A stretch of DNA of 64,000 nucleotides from Blasia pusilla (Eukaryota; Marchantiophyta; Marchantiopsida; Blasiales). Below the pieces are notes generated by a model, which was given only the letters and a program-made list of their open reading frames with translations, was not told where the DNA came from and ran no database searches. Below, one piece after another: positions 33,415 to 44,599 of this stretch (the first letter of the stretch is position 1; every line of letters begins with the position of its first letter). The position numbers and the translations under genes were made by a program. The stretch lies in contig CM114273.1 of NCBI GenBank assembly GCA_050084515.1, positions 22,692,001 to 22,756,000 on the forward strand, written 5' to 3'.

Positions 33415-34640
33415 CTGAACAAGGTCTTTCGGAAATGTAGTTCCTAGATCAAATCGCTGGCCTCTTTCTTTCCTACCTCACCATCAGAACTCTAGAATCA
33501 TCAAGTTCTTGAAATTAGAAGGATGATCAATCGGGACTCAGGTTCCGGTTCCATAGGCAGGAGCACCAACCTAAACAAGGGCTTTCGGAACTGTAGTTCC
33601 CAAATCAAATTGCCAGCGGCTTTCCTTACTACCTCACCATCGAAACTCTAGTTCTAGTTCTCAAAATAAGAAGGAGGATCAATCGAAACTGAGGTTCCGG
33701 TTCCAGAGAGAACAACTAAGCCCGAACCATTGCTTTCATAACCGTAGTTCCCAAATGAAATCTCTGGCCTCTTCCCTTGCTACCTCACCATGGGAAGTCT
33801 AGATCTACTTCTCGAAACGAGAAGGAGGATCAATCGAAACTCAGGTTTTGGTTTGAGCCTCGACAACTCGAAACTCAGGTTTTGGTTTGAGCCCGAACAG
33901 CTGCTTTCGGAAATGTAGTTCCTAAATGAGATCGCGGGCCTCCTTATTGGATTCCTCGCTATCGGTACTAGAGATCCCATTCTCGAAATGAGAAGCAAGA
34001 TCAATCGGAACTCAGGTTTTGGTTCCTGACACGAAAACTGAGCCCGAACGGGCGCGTTCGGAGTTGTACTTCACAAGTTGATATTGCGGGCCTCCTTCCC
34101 GACTTCCACACACTCGGAACTAGAGATCCACTTCTCGAAATGAGAAGGAGGATGAATCGGAAGTCAGGTTCCGGTTCCATAGACGAGAGTCCATCTCTGA
34201 AGTTCCCAAATGAGTTACCTGTCCTCCTTCCCGACTTCCTCACCATCAGAACTTTACATCTAGTTCTCGAAATTAGAAGGATGATCAATCGGGACTCAGG
34301 TTTTGGTTCCACAGAAAGGAGCACCAACCTAAAAAAGGGCTTTTGGAAATGTAGTTCCCAAATCAAATTTCTAGTCGCTTTCCTTACTACCTCACCATTG
34401 TAACTCTAGTTCCAGTTCTTGAAATGAGAAGGAGGATCAATCGAAACTCAGTTTCCGGTTCCAAAGAGGACAACTGAGCCCGAACTGCTGCTTTCGGAAT
34501 TGTAGTTCCCAAATGAAATCTCCGGCCTCTTCCCTTGCTACCTCACCATGGAAACTCTAGATCTACTTCTCAAAACGATAAGAAGGATGAATCGAAACTC
34601 ATGTTTTGGTTAGAGCCTCGACAACTGAGCCCGAACGACT
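33415..34640. repeat. Block P2: ~150-bp tandem repeat, about eight copies
   Basis: The marker 'ggaactgtagttcccaaat', with variants, recurs at about 33,428, 33,588, 33,739, 33,910, 34,060, 34,196, 34,345 and 34,495, i.e. every 136-171 bases. Each unit also carries 'gagaaggaggatcaatcg' and 'aaactcaggttccggttcc' words. Many inverted GGAACT/AGTTCC pairs occur inside. The array ends directly at the start of gene A, in the position of its promoter. Confidence 0.75.
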
Positions 34641-35419
34641 CTTCGACAGATCAGATCTACAACAACACAAGTGTTGCATTTGGAAGGTGGAGAAAAAAAA
34701 ACCTCAGGATTATATTTCCGCGTCAACCTACAAAAGATCAACAATCGAGCGCTCACATTCTTCCCTCACTTGCAGAGCAAGCGCTTTGCACCTCTGGTGC
34801 AAAGAGATCGATAGCAAAAAAATCATCTGGGGAAACATTGCTACTTATACTTGTCATTCATGACAGACTTGATGTTCGACTAGCGGTCTAGATTAGATCC
34901 ATGTCAGCACACCTACATTACTTAACCTAATACTCGCATCCATTTCAAAATTCAAATTTGTATGTCACAAATTCAGGATCGGTGTCAAAAGAAGATATCG
35001 CGCATTAGATCAAAACCACATATGTTGAAATCATCCAAGCCACTCCTCAATCAGTTATGAAAACCAATGGCTGAGATTGACGGAAGGGCATGGATCGATC
35101 ACCTCAAACTGACTTCAGTTGGAATCCTATATAATGTGAGAAAACAGAAAGTGACTAAATCACTGAAATCTTTACAAAAACTTAGAGATACAAAGTGGCC
35201 TAGTCCGTCCGTGCGCTCACAGAAGAGCTTCGATGGAACCTGAACTGGGAGATAACTCGACATACGAGAATGCGCTACCGCTGCGGCTCCCGACTATTTG
35301 ACTACTCGGGAAAACTAGGGTTTTTACCTATTTTTCTTCGTTTCTATTAATAGAAAAATTTTTCCGGGCCCCCGCGTCGTCTTGGCATACTAGGGGCTGT
35401 GCCCCCGGACCCCCGCGAC

Positions 35420-35446
35420 GCATCAGGGTGCCCCGCACCCTGATGC
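35420..35446. repeat. GC-rich 11-bp hairpin
   Basis: The arm GCATCAGGGTG is followed by CCCCG and then the exact complement CACCCTGATGC: an 11-bp perfect stem with a 5-base loop, inside a local GC-rich patch. Confidence 0.85.
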
Positions 35447-35613
35447 AATATAGGGTTAGATAAACCTAGTAACGCTACTCTATAAACCACCTACGTCATA
35501 TTACTATGACTCCTTCGACGTCTAAGTCGGAACCATGGATCTAGGCTTCTCCTCATACAAGGGGGCCGATCAAATCAATGATGCTCAGAGGAGTGGATGT
35601 TGAGAATCCAATA

Positions 35614-35670
35614 TATAATCCTCGCTCATTCCATTATAATGGTTTTCTAATAGAATGAGCGAGGATTATA
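35614..35670. repeat. 18-bp perfect inverted repeat
   Basis: The arm TATAATCCTCGCTCATTC (35,614-35,631) pairs perfectly with 35,653-35,670 across a 21-base loop that itself holds the small palindrome ATTATAAT. It could be a foldback element remnant or a hairpin transcript. Confidence 0.85.
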
Positions 35671-36279
35671 AAGGATTCCAACCCAACCTCGTGATCCCAC
35701 TCTCCCAATGTCCTCTGTCCCTCCCCAATCGTTCTCTTCAATCCATAAGGGCGCTATACCACATGATCACAATCGTAACCATAGTCTAGAGATGTCAGGC
35801 CTCCACATATTGTAAACCTATGAATTGAACCTCTAGACAGGCTCTACACATAAGTACTCTATTTTTTCCTCTTATTGGCCATCTGTCCTTTCATAATCCA
35901 TTCCACTTAGAGTCTCTACCCACACATATTGGTAAAATAACGAGTACCTCCGCTAGTCCAACAAATCAATTTGTCACTTCAAATCTTGCTTCATCGTCGC
36001 TCGATAAGCAGATCGCCTTGATACAAAGTCGAATCTTCTTCAAATAATCTTGTAAGTGTGATGCAAACTTCATAATTTGTGATTTCAAGTACTTTTTTGG
36101 AATAGATTTATAGAGATGACCATAATAGCGGAAAAATATCAAGGGTATTTGCTCGATTGATACTATAGATCCGAACGTGTCGAGGTGATGTCAACCTTAG
36201 AAAGTCAGAAGAGAGTTTGCCAACCGGTGGCGAGTTGTCCATCTCCGACTTACGCGGAAAGGTGCCCAATGTTCTTTCG

Positions 36280-37240
36280 AATGGGATCTTAAGATCCGTT
36301 AGCAGATTTCCAAAGTTCCAATTGGACTTGCTCTTCCTCATCTCGATTGGATCTTAAGGTCCAATTCACCCACATCTAGTGACCCTTCGATCGGATCTTA
36401 AGATCCAAATTATGGACATTTGGCCCGTTGAAACGTCATTCGAAACTAGAGTTCCCAATCACCTCGAGGTGAAAGAATGTTGGCATTCAGGCTCGAAAAC
36501 TCTCTCCTCTATTTACTAGGAATATTCAAAACTATTGTTGAAGTTGGAGATCTACGCTAGAGGTTGAAGCTTTTCTCCGCTTAAGATTGGACCTTAAGAT
36601 CCATCCTTCCTGACGGGATCTTAAGATCCAATTTGCCCTTTGTCCTGTGACCCTGATATCGGATCTTAAGATCTGATTCATGGTCATTGGAGAATCCGCG
36701 TGCCTGCCAGGGGACAATCCATATTTCTTCTTACAGATACCCCACGATTCACAGAATCGTGATAGATGCGCAAAGGAGTTTTTTCCAACTCCCTGATGAC
36801 TTCATAAGGGGGTGGCTCCTCGCAGCAATCGGAACCAGAGTTCCAATCGCACTTATCCTTCCTCATCCCCATTGGATCTTAAGGTCCAATTCACCCACGG
36901 TCCAGTGGTCCTTCGATTGGATCTTAAGATCCAAATCTAGGACATTCGGCCCTCCGCGTGCTTGCCAACGGAACCTTCCAATATCGTTCCCGCCTCGCGT
37001 AGAGACGCCCGATGTTCTTTCAAATGGGATCTCAACATCCGTTGGAAGGTCATTCGAAACTACAGTTCCCAATCACCTGCAGGTGAGAGAATGTTGGCGC
37101 AAAGCAGGTTATGTTGAACTTTTTGCTGACTTTATTATGTGGATAGCACATCTCCACATTCGGAACCAGAGTTCCAATCAGACACACCCTACAGGTTGCC
37201 ACTCTTCCCGAATGGATCTTAAGGTCCAATTCGCCTTGTG
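36280..37240. repeat. Palindrome-rich block P3 (GGATCTTAAGATCC array)
   Basis: The perfect 14-bp palindrome GGATCTTAAGATCC occurs at 36,284, 36,393, 36,616 and 36,919. A one-base variant lies at 36,661, and GGATCTTAAGGTCC variants lie near 36,345, 36,872 and 37,204. GGAACCAGAGTTCC and AAACTACAGTTCCC-type words are interspersed. A 215-codon frame crosses the block (36,687-37,334) but begins at a non-ATG codon and largely translates the repeats. The block is immediately upstream of plus-strand gene C. Confidence 0.75.
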
Positions 37241-37404
37241 CAATGAGATGATTACAATTTTGTCTCACTTCCCATTTGGTGTATGGCTAACAATTAATTG
37301 CCACTTCGATGTTATGGTGCAGATTTCATATTGATGCAATGGAATTCTGCATCGATGATGTAGTATATCTATAGGATGGATCATCTATATCTGATGGAAG
37401 AGCT

Positions 37405-38016
37405 AGAATCGTGGACACCAATTCCGAGAGAATAGTCCCCAACATACCACTTGGTAAGGACTCCTTGTACATGTCTCTGGAGGAAGTCTTCGGAAGTTCA
37501 ACAAGCACTTACAATGGAGAACCTCTGTCCGATTTCATTGGAGCATTCATCACATGGCCTCGTAATGGAGTTATAACAACTAATACATGTGGTGGACGTG
37601 AGGATGTGGAAGGAGAGCCTCATTGCCCCACACAATATTCAGAGAAAGTTTTCTAAAAAGATTCGAAGGGATTAGAGCTTCTTATTGGTTCAGGGTGTGT
37701 TTCCGAAAGCTTTGATTCATATGAGATCCAACCTATGTCCTTCTTTGACAACCAACGGCAACCGTGGATATGCGTAATAGTTGATGAGTCATACTACAAA
37801 CCAACAACCCACCCGGATGGAAGAAGGCTACAAGATATGTTGGGAATGTTTGCAAAATATCTCAGATATCTGATTACAGAAAAATACAATGATACCATGG
37901 ATATTAGGAAGAGGAAGCACTCAGCCTGTAATACTTCTACCAATGTACAAGTTGCGGTTCCCATTGATTGGTTGTATGGAATCAGTCCTTTTATCGATGT
38001 AACTTCCAGAGAATGA
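37405..38016 (+). pseudogene. Gene C: unrecognised protein with a 'WPR' motif
   Basis: Two adjacent frames, 37,411-37,656 and 37,735-38,016, seem to belong together. The first contains 'PLGKDSLYMSLEEVF' and, after a spacer, 'FIGAFITWPRNGVI'. This resembles the 'G.FV.WPK.L' motif repeatedly seen in plant transposon-related proteins of the En/Spm type, so a link to a DNA transposon is possible. The second frame ('SFFDNQRQPWICVIVDESYY', 'DMLGMFAKYLRYLI') is not recognised. A stop after SEKVF at 37,656 separates them. No start codon can be assigned with confidence, and introns may be present. Confidence 0.35.
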
Positions 38017-38199
38017 TGGATGTCTAAATATTGGAGAGGAAATTGTTCACTACGTCAATCCAAACAACAAAGTTGGTGGTCAAAGACTCGGGGATCACCA
38101 TGTTGGCGTATTCATTACCAACATTACGAGCCGTCTCACATGCCACAAGGTTCTTGAAAGGAACTTAGTCATATAGCCTACGACATCTTGCATTGTTAA

Positions 38200-41087
38200 A
38201 GATGGACAAGACTTGTGGACATGCTACTTGGAGTGTTCAACCGTGTCCCAAGGGGCCATTAAAGCAATAACAGGAAAGAGGAAGAGAGCTTACACGTACA
38301 CTTATTGGTGTAAAAAGCGATGTCTATCAAGAGCTACCAAAACGAAAAAAAAACCTAAGAGAGGAAGATATATCACAAGTGGCGTCGAAAAACTGTTGCG
38401 GACAATTCTGTTGCCAATATATGCCAAGAGATGTTGTTTGTTCATGCAAAGAGAAGTATTGGAAAAAAAACTTTCAGGAAAGAAGGGAATCACTCCATGC
38501 CATGTTCCATTCGTCTTACTTCATTGATGGATGAAGGATTGTGCAATTGGAAGGTAGAAGTTGGCGACAGATCCATGGTCTTGGAAAAATGAGCTTCAAG
38601 GATGAAGTAAGAAATTTCAGAGATGGAAAGATGCAGACGGGGCATGGGAACTTGGGAAGAAATTGCATAACCCAGAGGGCGGCGCAAGCGGTGGAAACGG
38701 TCAAGCTGATAATTGAGGAGACTAGAGATCGAATGCCCCACAAGGAAAGAACAATGTTAGACGGGAGAAGAGAGGAATTGATTCGATTGCCTCAATTTTT
38801 CTCCTGGAAGTATATACGAGAAGTTATCAATAAGGAATGAGAGAAATCGGGATTAGCGGGAGTCTCACAATCAACCATCACTCAAATATTTGTTTTTTGA
38901 TTTCACCATTTGTTTTTTGATTTGACTAATGTTTGATTGTGCGGATTCTGCTCGCTAAGTGTAATATAAACTCCTTTGAGACCTTTGCAGATCATCATAT
39001 TCGACTGCCCGTTCCTTAACAACAACCTTCTCCTCGTTTGTCGATGCAATATTTCCTAGAGACTTCAGCATTGCACATGTCGCACAGCGAGAAAAGTTAT
39101 CACCTGATTTGTTAAAAGCAACATTGGAGAAATATTTGGCGAGCACAATCTGTGCGCCATCCTGAGTCTTATCTTTGCCTAATCCACAACAAAATGGATA
39201 GTTTCAAAACAATTTTTCCAAGAGCGTGGCAACAAACAAAAGATTTGGCTCTGGCTCAACTGTTTCCAATTACTTGTATAGATAAATATTGTGGAATAAC
39301 ACTCCATTATACTAGAGAATGGCTTAGGGTGCAGGTAACATTTAGCAAGTTCGTAGGGCTATCTTGACCCTGTTCACATAATAAGACTTAAGTTCCCATT
39401 TTTAATCTACATCCAAAATTGTTTCCTAAGGAGAAAGAGATCGATTTATGCCTAATCCATTGGTCGGAACTGAAATTCTCATAGGGCGTTAAATTTCTTA
39501 CATTTCTTGCCTAATGGAACTTGCGGACGCATGTGGTACTTGCCGCACATACCCAATTTGGAGAAACGGTACCTTCTTTAGGTACTTGAAATTAAGTTGA
39601 ATTAACTTTTACTCACTCTATTTCTTATTGCAGGTATCTTGACTCATGGGCATGTACCGTGTGCAATTGCTCAATTTAACATAGAAGTTTACAAGCAAGA
39701 ATCTAATTGGACAATTAGATCATTGGCTCACGGAGTCTGCCGAAGAGGGACCAAGGAAGCTGCCTAAGATTTTGAATCTACAAATAGACAACTCTGGAAA
39801 AGATAACAAAAATATTTACGTCATGGCATATTTGGCCCTTCTTGTTCACAAGGAGATATTCAAAGAGATTCACTTGGCTTTTCTCATCCCCGGGCACACT
39901 CACGAAGATGTTGATGCTATATTTACCAAGTTCTCGGGAACTTTGCGGCGACACAATGCATACACCTTGAAAGATCTTGCAACACAATTTTTTAACTCCA
40001 CCTCACCAAATCCAGCACCACAAGTGGTTCAAGACATTCCCGATTTCAAGGAGTACTTGAAAGGTTTTATTGAGCCTAAGACGAAAAATCAATGGTATGG
40101 ATTGCAGAAGTCAAGTGGATTCTGATTAACTAGATCTCCAGATGGTATGCCCATCATGCATTACAAGATGTATGGTTCCGATAAAGAGTGGTTGCCGAAT
40201 GAGCGTGGTTATGACGTGTTTTTACGTCATGAAATTACTGGACATCCTCTCATCCCTACTGGGAATCCAAAGCATTTTCTGATGTGAAGAAAGGTGTATC
40301 TCACTACATTCAGTACTTTGATAAGATGGGAAGCAAGTCTTCCGGAGTCACAAAGATGGAGTTCCAACAACTAGCACAACAGTGGAGGAATACAATCGAA
40401 TAATTGGACCAATTTTTTCCTCATGGAAACCCTGAGGATAAGGTTCAAAACTCGAGATTAAATTACAAAACAACAGCAAATGAAGATTCTTCTACCAATA
40501 ATAGAACCAATTTGATAGCCCATGACATCGCTTCATCGTTCTTCAAGACATTGGAAGATATTTGGCCTCTAGCGAAACAGAACACTCAATTTCCTATTGT
40601 CTTTGGAAGTGGAATTCCTCCAAATCGAGATCACTATTGTGGGCCCACTAGATTTAGGCCTAGAGTTGATATGTTATCAATGTAGGAAACAAACGTTGCA
40701 TTAGTAGATTTCAATGTTGGAGACTTTGTCATAATTAGACTAGGACAAGAAAGAAACAAATATCCCATATGGATGGGATAAGTTCTACTTGGAGTTGGTG
40801 AAGATACAAATTTTAGAATTCAATATTGGTGGCCATTGAATACATTCGGAAAAGGGAACATAGCCCCAAGTAGGAGATATCAAAATTTGCATGTAAGAAA
40901 ATGGGAGAAGAATAGTAGTGAAAAACCAATGTTATGTCCACATGACTCGATTATAGCTTCTTTTGCTAATTCTACATATGCAATAGAGGGTGGACTAGTG
41001 AGTATCCCCATTGATGTGGCTAATTTTGTAAAGTCTAGAATAACTTTTGGGACTAACCTAGTACTAGAAGATAGAGATGACTACTAG
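38200..41087 (+). pseudogene. Gene D: DUF7869-like protein, degenerate
   Basis: Ordered coding stretches resemble the family catalogued as DUF7869. There is a Cys/Lys-rich part at 38,250-38,500 ('AKRCCLFMQREVLEKK') and a helical part at 38,690-38,837 ('MPHKERTMLDGRREELIRLP'). 'LIHNKMDSFKTIFPRA' follows at about 39,180, then 'ILTHGH' at 39,636. The core is at 39,760-40,125, with LQIDNSGKDNKN, AYLALLVHKEIFKEIHLAFL and GHTHEDVDAIFTKFSGTLR. A C-terminal part (40,404-41,087) contains 'NVGDFVIIRLGQERNKYPIW' and a W-rich stretch. The conserved Asp/His-rich core resembles a nuclease or transposase fold, but no activity is established. A possible intron runs from 39,342 (GTAACA) to about 39,632 (TTGCAG). 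Several stops and frameshifts (38,525, 40,123, 40,685, 40,780) make this copy a pseudogene. Confidence 0.6.
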
Positions 41088-41089
41088 TA

Positions 41090-41435
41090 ACATCAACATA
41101 ATTATTGTAACCCTGTGTTAAAATTTAATGTAATATTATTGAGAGTCATCACTTGATTTTATAAAGATTCTTTACATTTCTACATATGGTATGCCATTGA
41201 GATTATTGAATAAAATGGTTTTGTAAAAGCTTTCACAATTGGAATCGCATTCAATGTTCTTCCTATTTTCAATTTTATTGTTTAGTATCGTGCTCCAACT
41301 TGCACCATGTAGTTTAATTCATCCATTTGGACTTTAGATTAAAGCCGGGTTTCCCTAGGTAAGACTACACTCTATATCATAGTAACTTCCAAAATCTATT
41401 GGTTTACAAACTTGAACGGATCATTTAATATCTTA
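41090..41435. other. AT-rich 3' flank of gene D
   Basis: No coding sequence. AATAAA words near 41,210 could serve as a polyadenylation signal. The telomere-like tract begins about 350 bases after the gene D stop codon. Confidence 0.45.
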
Positions 41436-41439
41436 AACC

Positions 41440-42150
41440 CTAAACCCTTCAAATTGTAAGCCCTAAGGGATTAGTAAGCCTTAAGCCTTAAGCCTACAAC
41501 ATAAACACTAAGCCCTAGCCAAAAAATTCTACAGCCCTTTCTTGAAGCCTAGACACGAAACAATAAACCCTAAACCCTAAACCATAAGCCATAAACCACA
41601 AACCCTAAGCCAAAAGCCCCAAACTTAAGCTATAAACCCCAAAGCCAAAAACTCGAAGCACTAGGCCAAAAACCCTAAACCTTAACCTCTAAGTAAAAAA
41701 CCCTAAACCCTAACCCCTAAGCAAGAAACCCTAAACCCTCTGCGAAAAGCCCTAAGCCCTAGCCCCTAAGCCAAAAACCCTAAAGCCTAAGACAAAACCC
41801 CTAAACCCTAATCCTAAAGCGGAAAACCCTAAACCCTAGGCCAACAACCCTATACCCTAACCTATAAACCAAAAACCCTCAACCCTAGGCGAAAAACCCT
41901 AAACCCTAACCCCTAAGAAAAAAACCCTAAACCCTTGGCCAGAAATCCTAAACCCTAAGCCAAACACCCAAAACCCTAGAACCTAAGAAATAAACCGTAA
42001 ACCCTAGGCCAAAAACCCTAAACCCCAAGAAAAAAGCCAGAAACCCTAAGCCAAACATCCTTAACCCTAGAACCTAAGCAATAAACCCTAAACCCTACAA
42101 CATAAGCCAAAAACCCTAAACCCTAAACCGTAGGCCCTAAGGCATAAACA
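41440..42150 (+). repeat. Degenerate interstitial telomere-like repeats (CCCTAAA)
   Basis: About 700 bases consist mainly of the plant telomere heptamer AAACCCT and close variants (AAGCCCT, AACCCCT, AGGCC). A longer period is visible: pairs or triplets of perfect heptamers alternate with 'aagccaaaa' or 'taggccaaa' spacers about every 30-45 bases. All runs share the CCCTAAA orientation on the plus strand. The tract is too degenerate to be a functional telomere and is best read as an old interstitial array. Confidence 0.85.
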
Positions 42151-42414
42151 TAGTTGACAAAGAGGGTAAAACCTAAGTTGTTCTCCCATTACACTATGTC
42201 CTAGTGTGATAATAATCACATTAGAACAAAACCGGGTTTTCTAAAACACCACATTTATCGAAATTGGTGTTAAGTATTGTTAAGTAATATATTTTCAATT
42301 TTAATCCTATTTAAAAATATTTTATGGTGATTTTCCATTCTTTTAGAAATAGAAAATATATCATGTACGTTAGTTGTAGTTGATGAGCCAAGTAGATAGA
42401 TAGCTAGTAGGCTC

Positions 42415-42699
42415 TAAGGTTGCAAGGAAACAGGCAAGTTTGTCTATGGGATGGACATGCCCAACGGGTTTTCCATCTACACCCAAGCAAGTATCGATTT
42501 TGTAGCCCGTGCGCGGCGTGTGGGAGGCTCATAGGGCGAGCTAGGCCTCCATTGGACGGGTTGAGGCCCGCGCAAGGCCCGTATGGCAACCTAAGGATTG
42601 TAGATGAGCCCACCCAATGTACCTGGGTCCACACGGACATAAGTCAAAGGACATGGATATATCTACGGACACGGACTTTATCCATGTGCAACCTTACTA
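42415..42699. mobile_element. hAT-like MITE
   Basis: The ends TAAGGTTGCAAGGAAAC (left) and CATGTGCAACCTTA (right) form an inverted repeat of the same family as the elements at 3.4-4.5 kb. Subterminal words are also shared ('ggacttta.ccatgtgcaacc' matches the complement of the left end at 3,383). The interior is GC-rich and has no transposase. Flanking 8-mers match only partly, so the target duplication has decayed. Confidence 0.6.
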
Positions 42700-43399
42700 G
42701 GGGCAACTTCAAGTGGGTCGAGAGGCTAGTGGATCATGATACCTTCATGTACAATTCATCATGTAATAAATATACAAATGGTTATGTCCTATATGTATTA
42801 AGAGTCTGATACTATTATATATTTGATGATCATTACGAATTGTATGGATTATAGATACACGGCTAATAAGAGTTCGAGATAACATCCGATCCCCTAGCAA
42901 GCACCTAAATAGTGCATGTTGTTCTCTTTACAGATTTGGCTATTTGGGATTAGAGGGACCCAAGCACCACGTGGGGGTTGATATTTGCCCAAGCTTAAGG
43001 TAACTCTTATAATGTAGTATAATGACATGTCAAAAAATTGAAATAAAATCCAATTGGATTGAGGAAAAAAATTCTCTTAAGGCCAAGATAATCTCAAAAT
43101 GCTAGGGCGATAAAGTCTAATGCTTTGCTAGAAAAATGTGTCTATTGGTATTGCCTTTTTTAATTTATTTCATCTTTTGCAAAAAAGAATTCCTTTTCTT
43201 ATCTAGAGAGTCAAAATCTTGAAAATAGACATCTTTAAGAATTTATGAAGTCATTTTCTTCACAGAAAATCTTGATTTTGACAAAATAAAAGTTTCCTGA
43301 AATTTTGAATTTTCAAATCCCTGGAAGTTAAGGTTGTTTGATTTTTATGATGCATGTAGTTTAAGTCGTTTCAAAATTCAAGTAGTTGTAGAAACATAC

Positions 43400-44595
43400 A
43401 TAATATCTATAGAGAGGCACATGTTGAAATTTAGGTCGTAGAAAGTAGAACTATAGTGGAAGCTCTGGTTCCCAAAGTTGGAGTCAAGAAATCCGGGGCT
43501 ACCAAGGTGAAAACAAATAACAGCCATATTATATAATCAACAAAAAAAATTTGGTAGAGGAAAGGGAAACTTTACATATAGAGGAAAGTATCGATAATCA
43601 GGGTTATCACGAGGGTTATCAACCATAGGCATATATAGGTCTTGTAGCTACTGCACAATCAAATGTCATTATAATAAGGACTAGTGTGCAGCCTATGCCA
43701 TGCACGAAAGTGAAGGGACTAATCATGTTGCCCACAAAATCTTATTTCTACTACCCGTAGAGAGGGAAACATTTTCTTGATGCTCAATTGCCACAATAAA
43801 AATATAGATTGGTTCAAGACGTAGAATAATATATTATTTGGAGGTTTTCATGGTAAAACTATATGGAGGAGTAGTAGAATGACAAAAAATTCTTGACCAT
43901 GAACCAAATCATAAACTGGAACCAGAGAGTTTAAGTATGATTCATGAACAATAATACATCAATTCAAGAGCATCAAATCATGTGGTTGCTCATGAAGAAT
44001 GATTCACCAACATGGGCTGATTGAAGATGCCAAAAATTATTATGATAAGAGATGATATATAAAATTGAATTATTCACATGGAGAAAAATCCTATCATTCT
44101 TCCATCCTCTAGTATCAATTCTTTGTGAGATTTTTTTGTGTATGACTACTATTACAAAAGATCATATCTTGGTAGCACAGATGGTAGAATAAAATTATGA
44201 GATCAAATTCAATAAACAAGGTTATATTGTTGAAAATCCAACCATGTAGTAGATAGTTGTTAAGGGGAGTAGATCTAGTACAATATTTAAATTAGATGCT
44301 TCTATATATAGTTTCATGCAACGAGTGGTCAAAAGATTGAGATTTGGAGAATTTGCATAAGAGGATAAGACACATCAACAACCTAGGATTGAAAAATCTG
44401 CCAAACTCCAACATGGTGACAAGAGAACCATCTTTCATCTTCTCTAGTACTCATTCAAAAGTTTGTCTTGCTTGTCAGATTGGAAATAAATTTCTAAGCA
44501 AAGATCAACGTGCATCCATACCATATTGGAAAGAAAGCCTTGCTTTAATACTAGCGTATTCACAACAAAGTCCAAAAGCAATACTTTATAACTAG
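43400..44595 (+). pseudogene. Second Ty1/copia relic (gag end to pre-integrase)
   Basis: A zinc-knuckle remnant C-SY-C-TIKCH...C lies near 43,635. A degraded retropepsin site 'INSRASNHVVAHEE' near 43,960 corresponds to the copia DSGASxH motif. The GAG-pre-integrase phrase 'LHKRIRHINNLGLKNLP', followed by 'CLACQIGNKF', lies at 44,344-44,500. Stops and shifts separate all parts, and nothing of the integrase core or RT follows, so the copy is truncated. Confidence 0.7.
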
Positions 44596-44599
44596 CCAA

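Larger units (their letters stand above)
34640..36280. other. Spacer between divergent genes, with two hairpins
   Basis: No coding region is supported. Two perfect inverted repeats stand out: a GC-rich one at 35,420-35,446 and an 18-bp stem at 35,614-35,670. A GC-rich patch at 35,350-35,460 ('ggggctgtgcccccggacc') interrupts otherwise AT-rich DNA. The stretch lies between P2 (upstream of gene A) and P3 (upstream of gene C). Confidence 0.5.

Noticed and set aside
36687-37334. 215-codon frame across block P3
   Set aside because: It starts at a TTG codon and mostly translates the GGATCTTAAGATCC repeats (WILRS... phrases); no domain seen.
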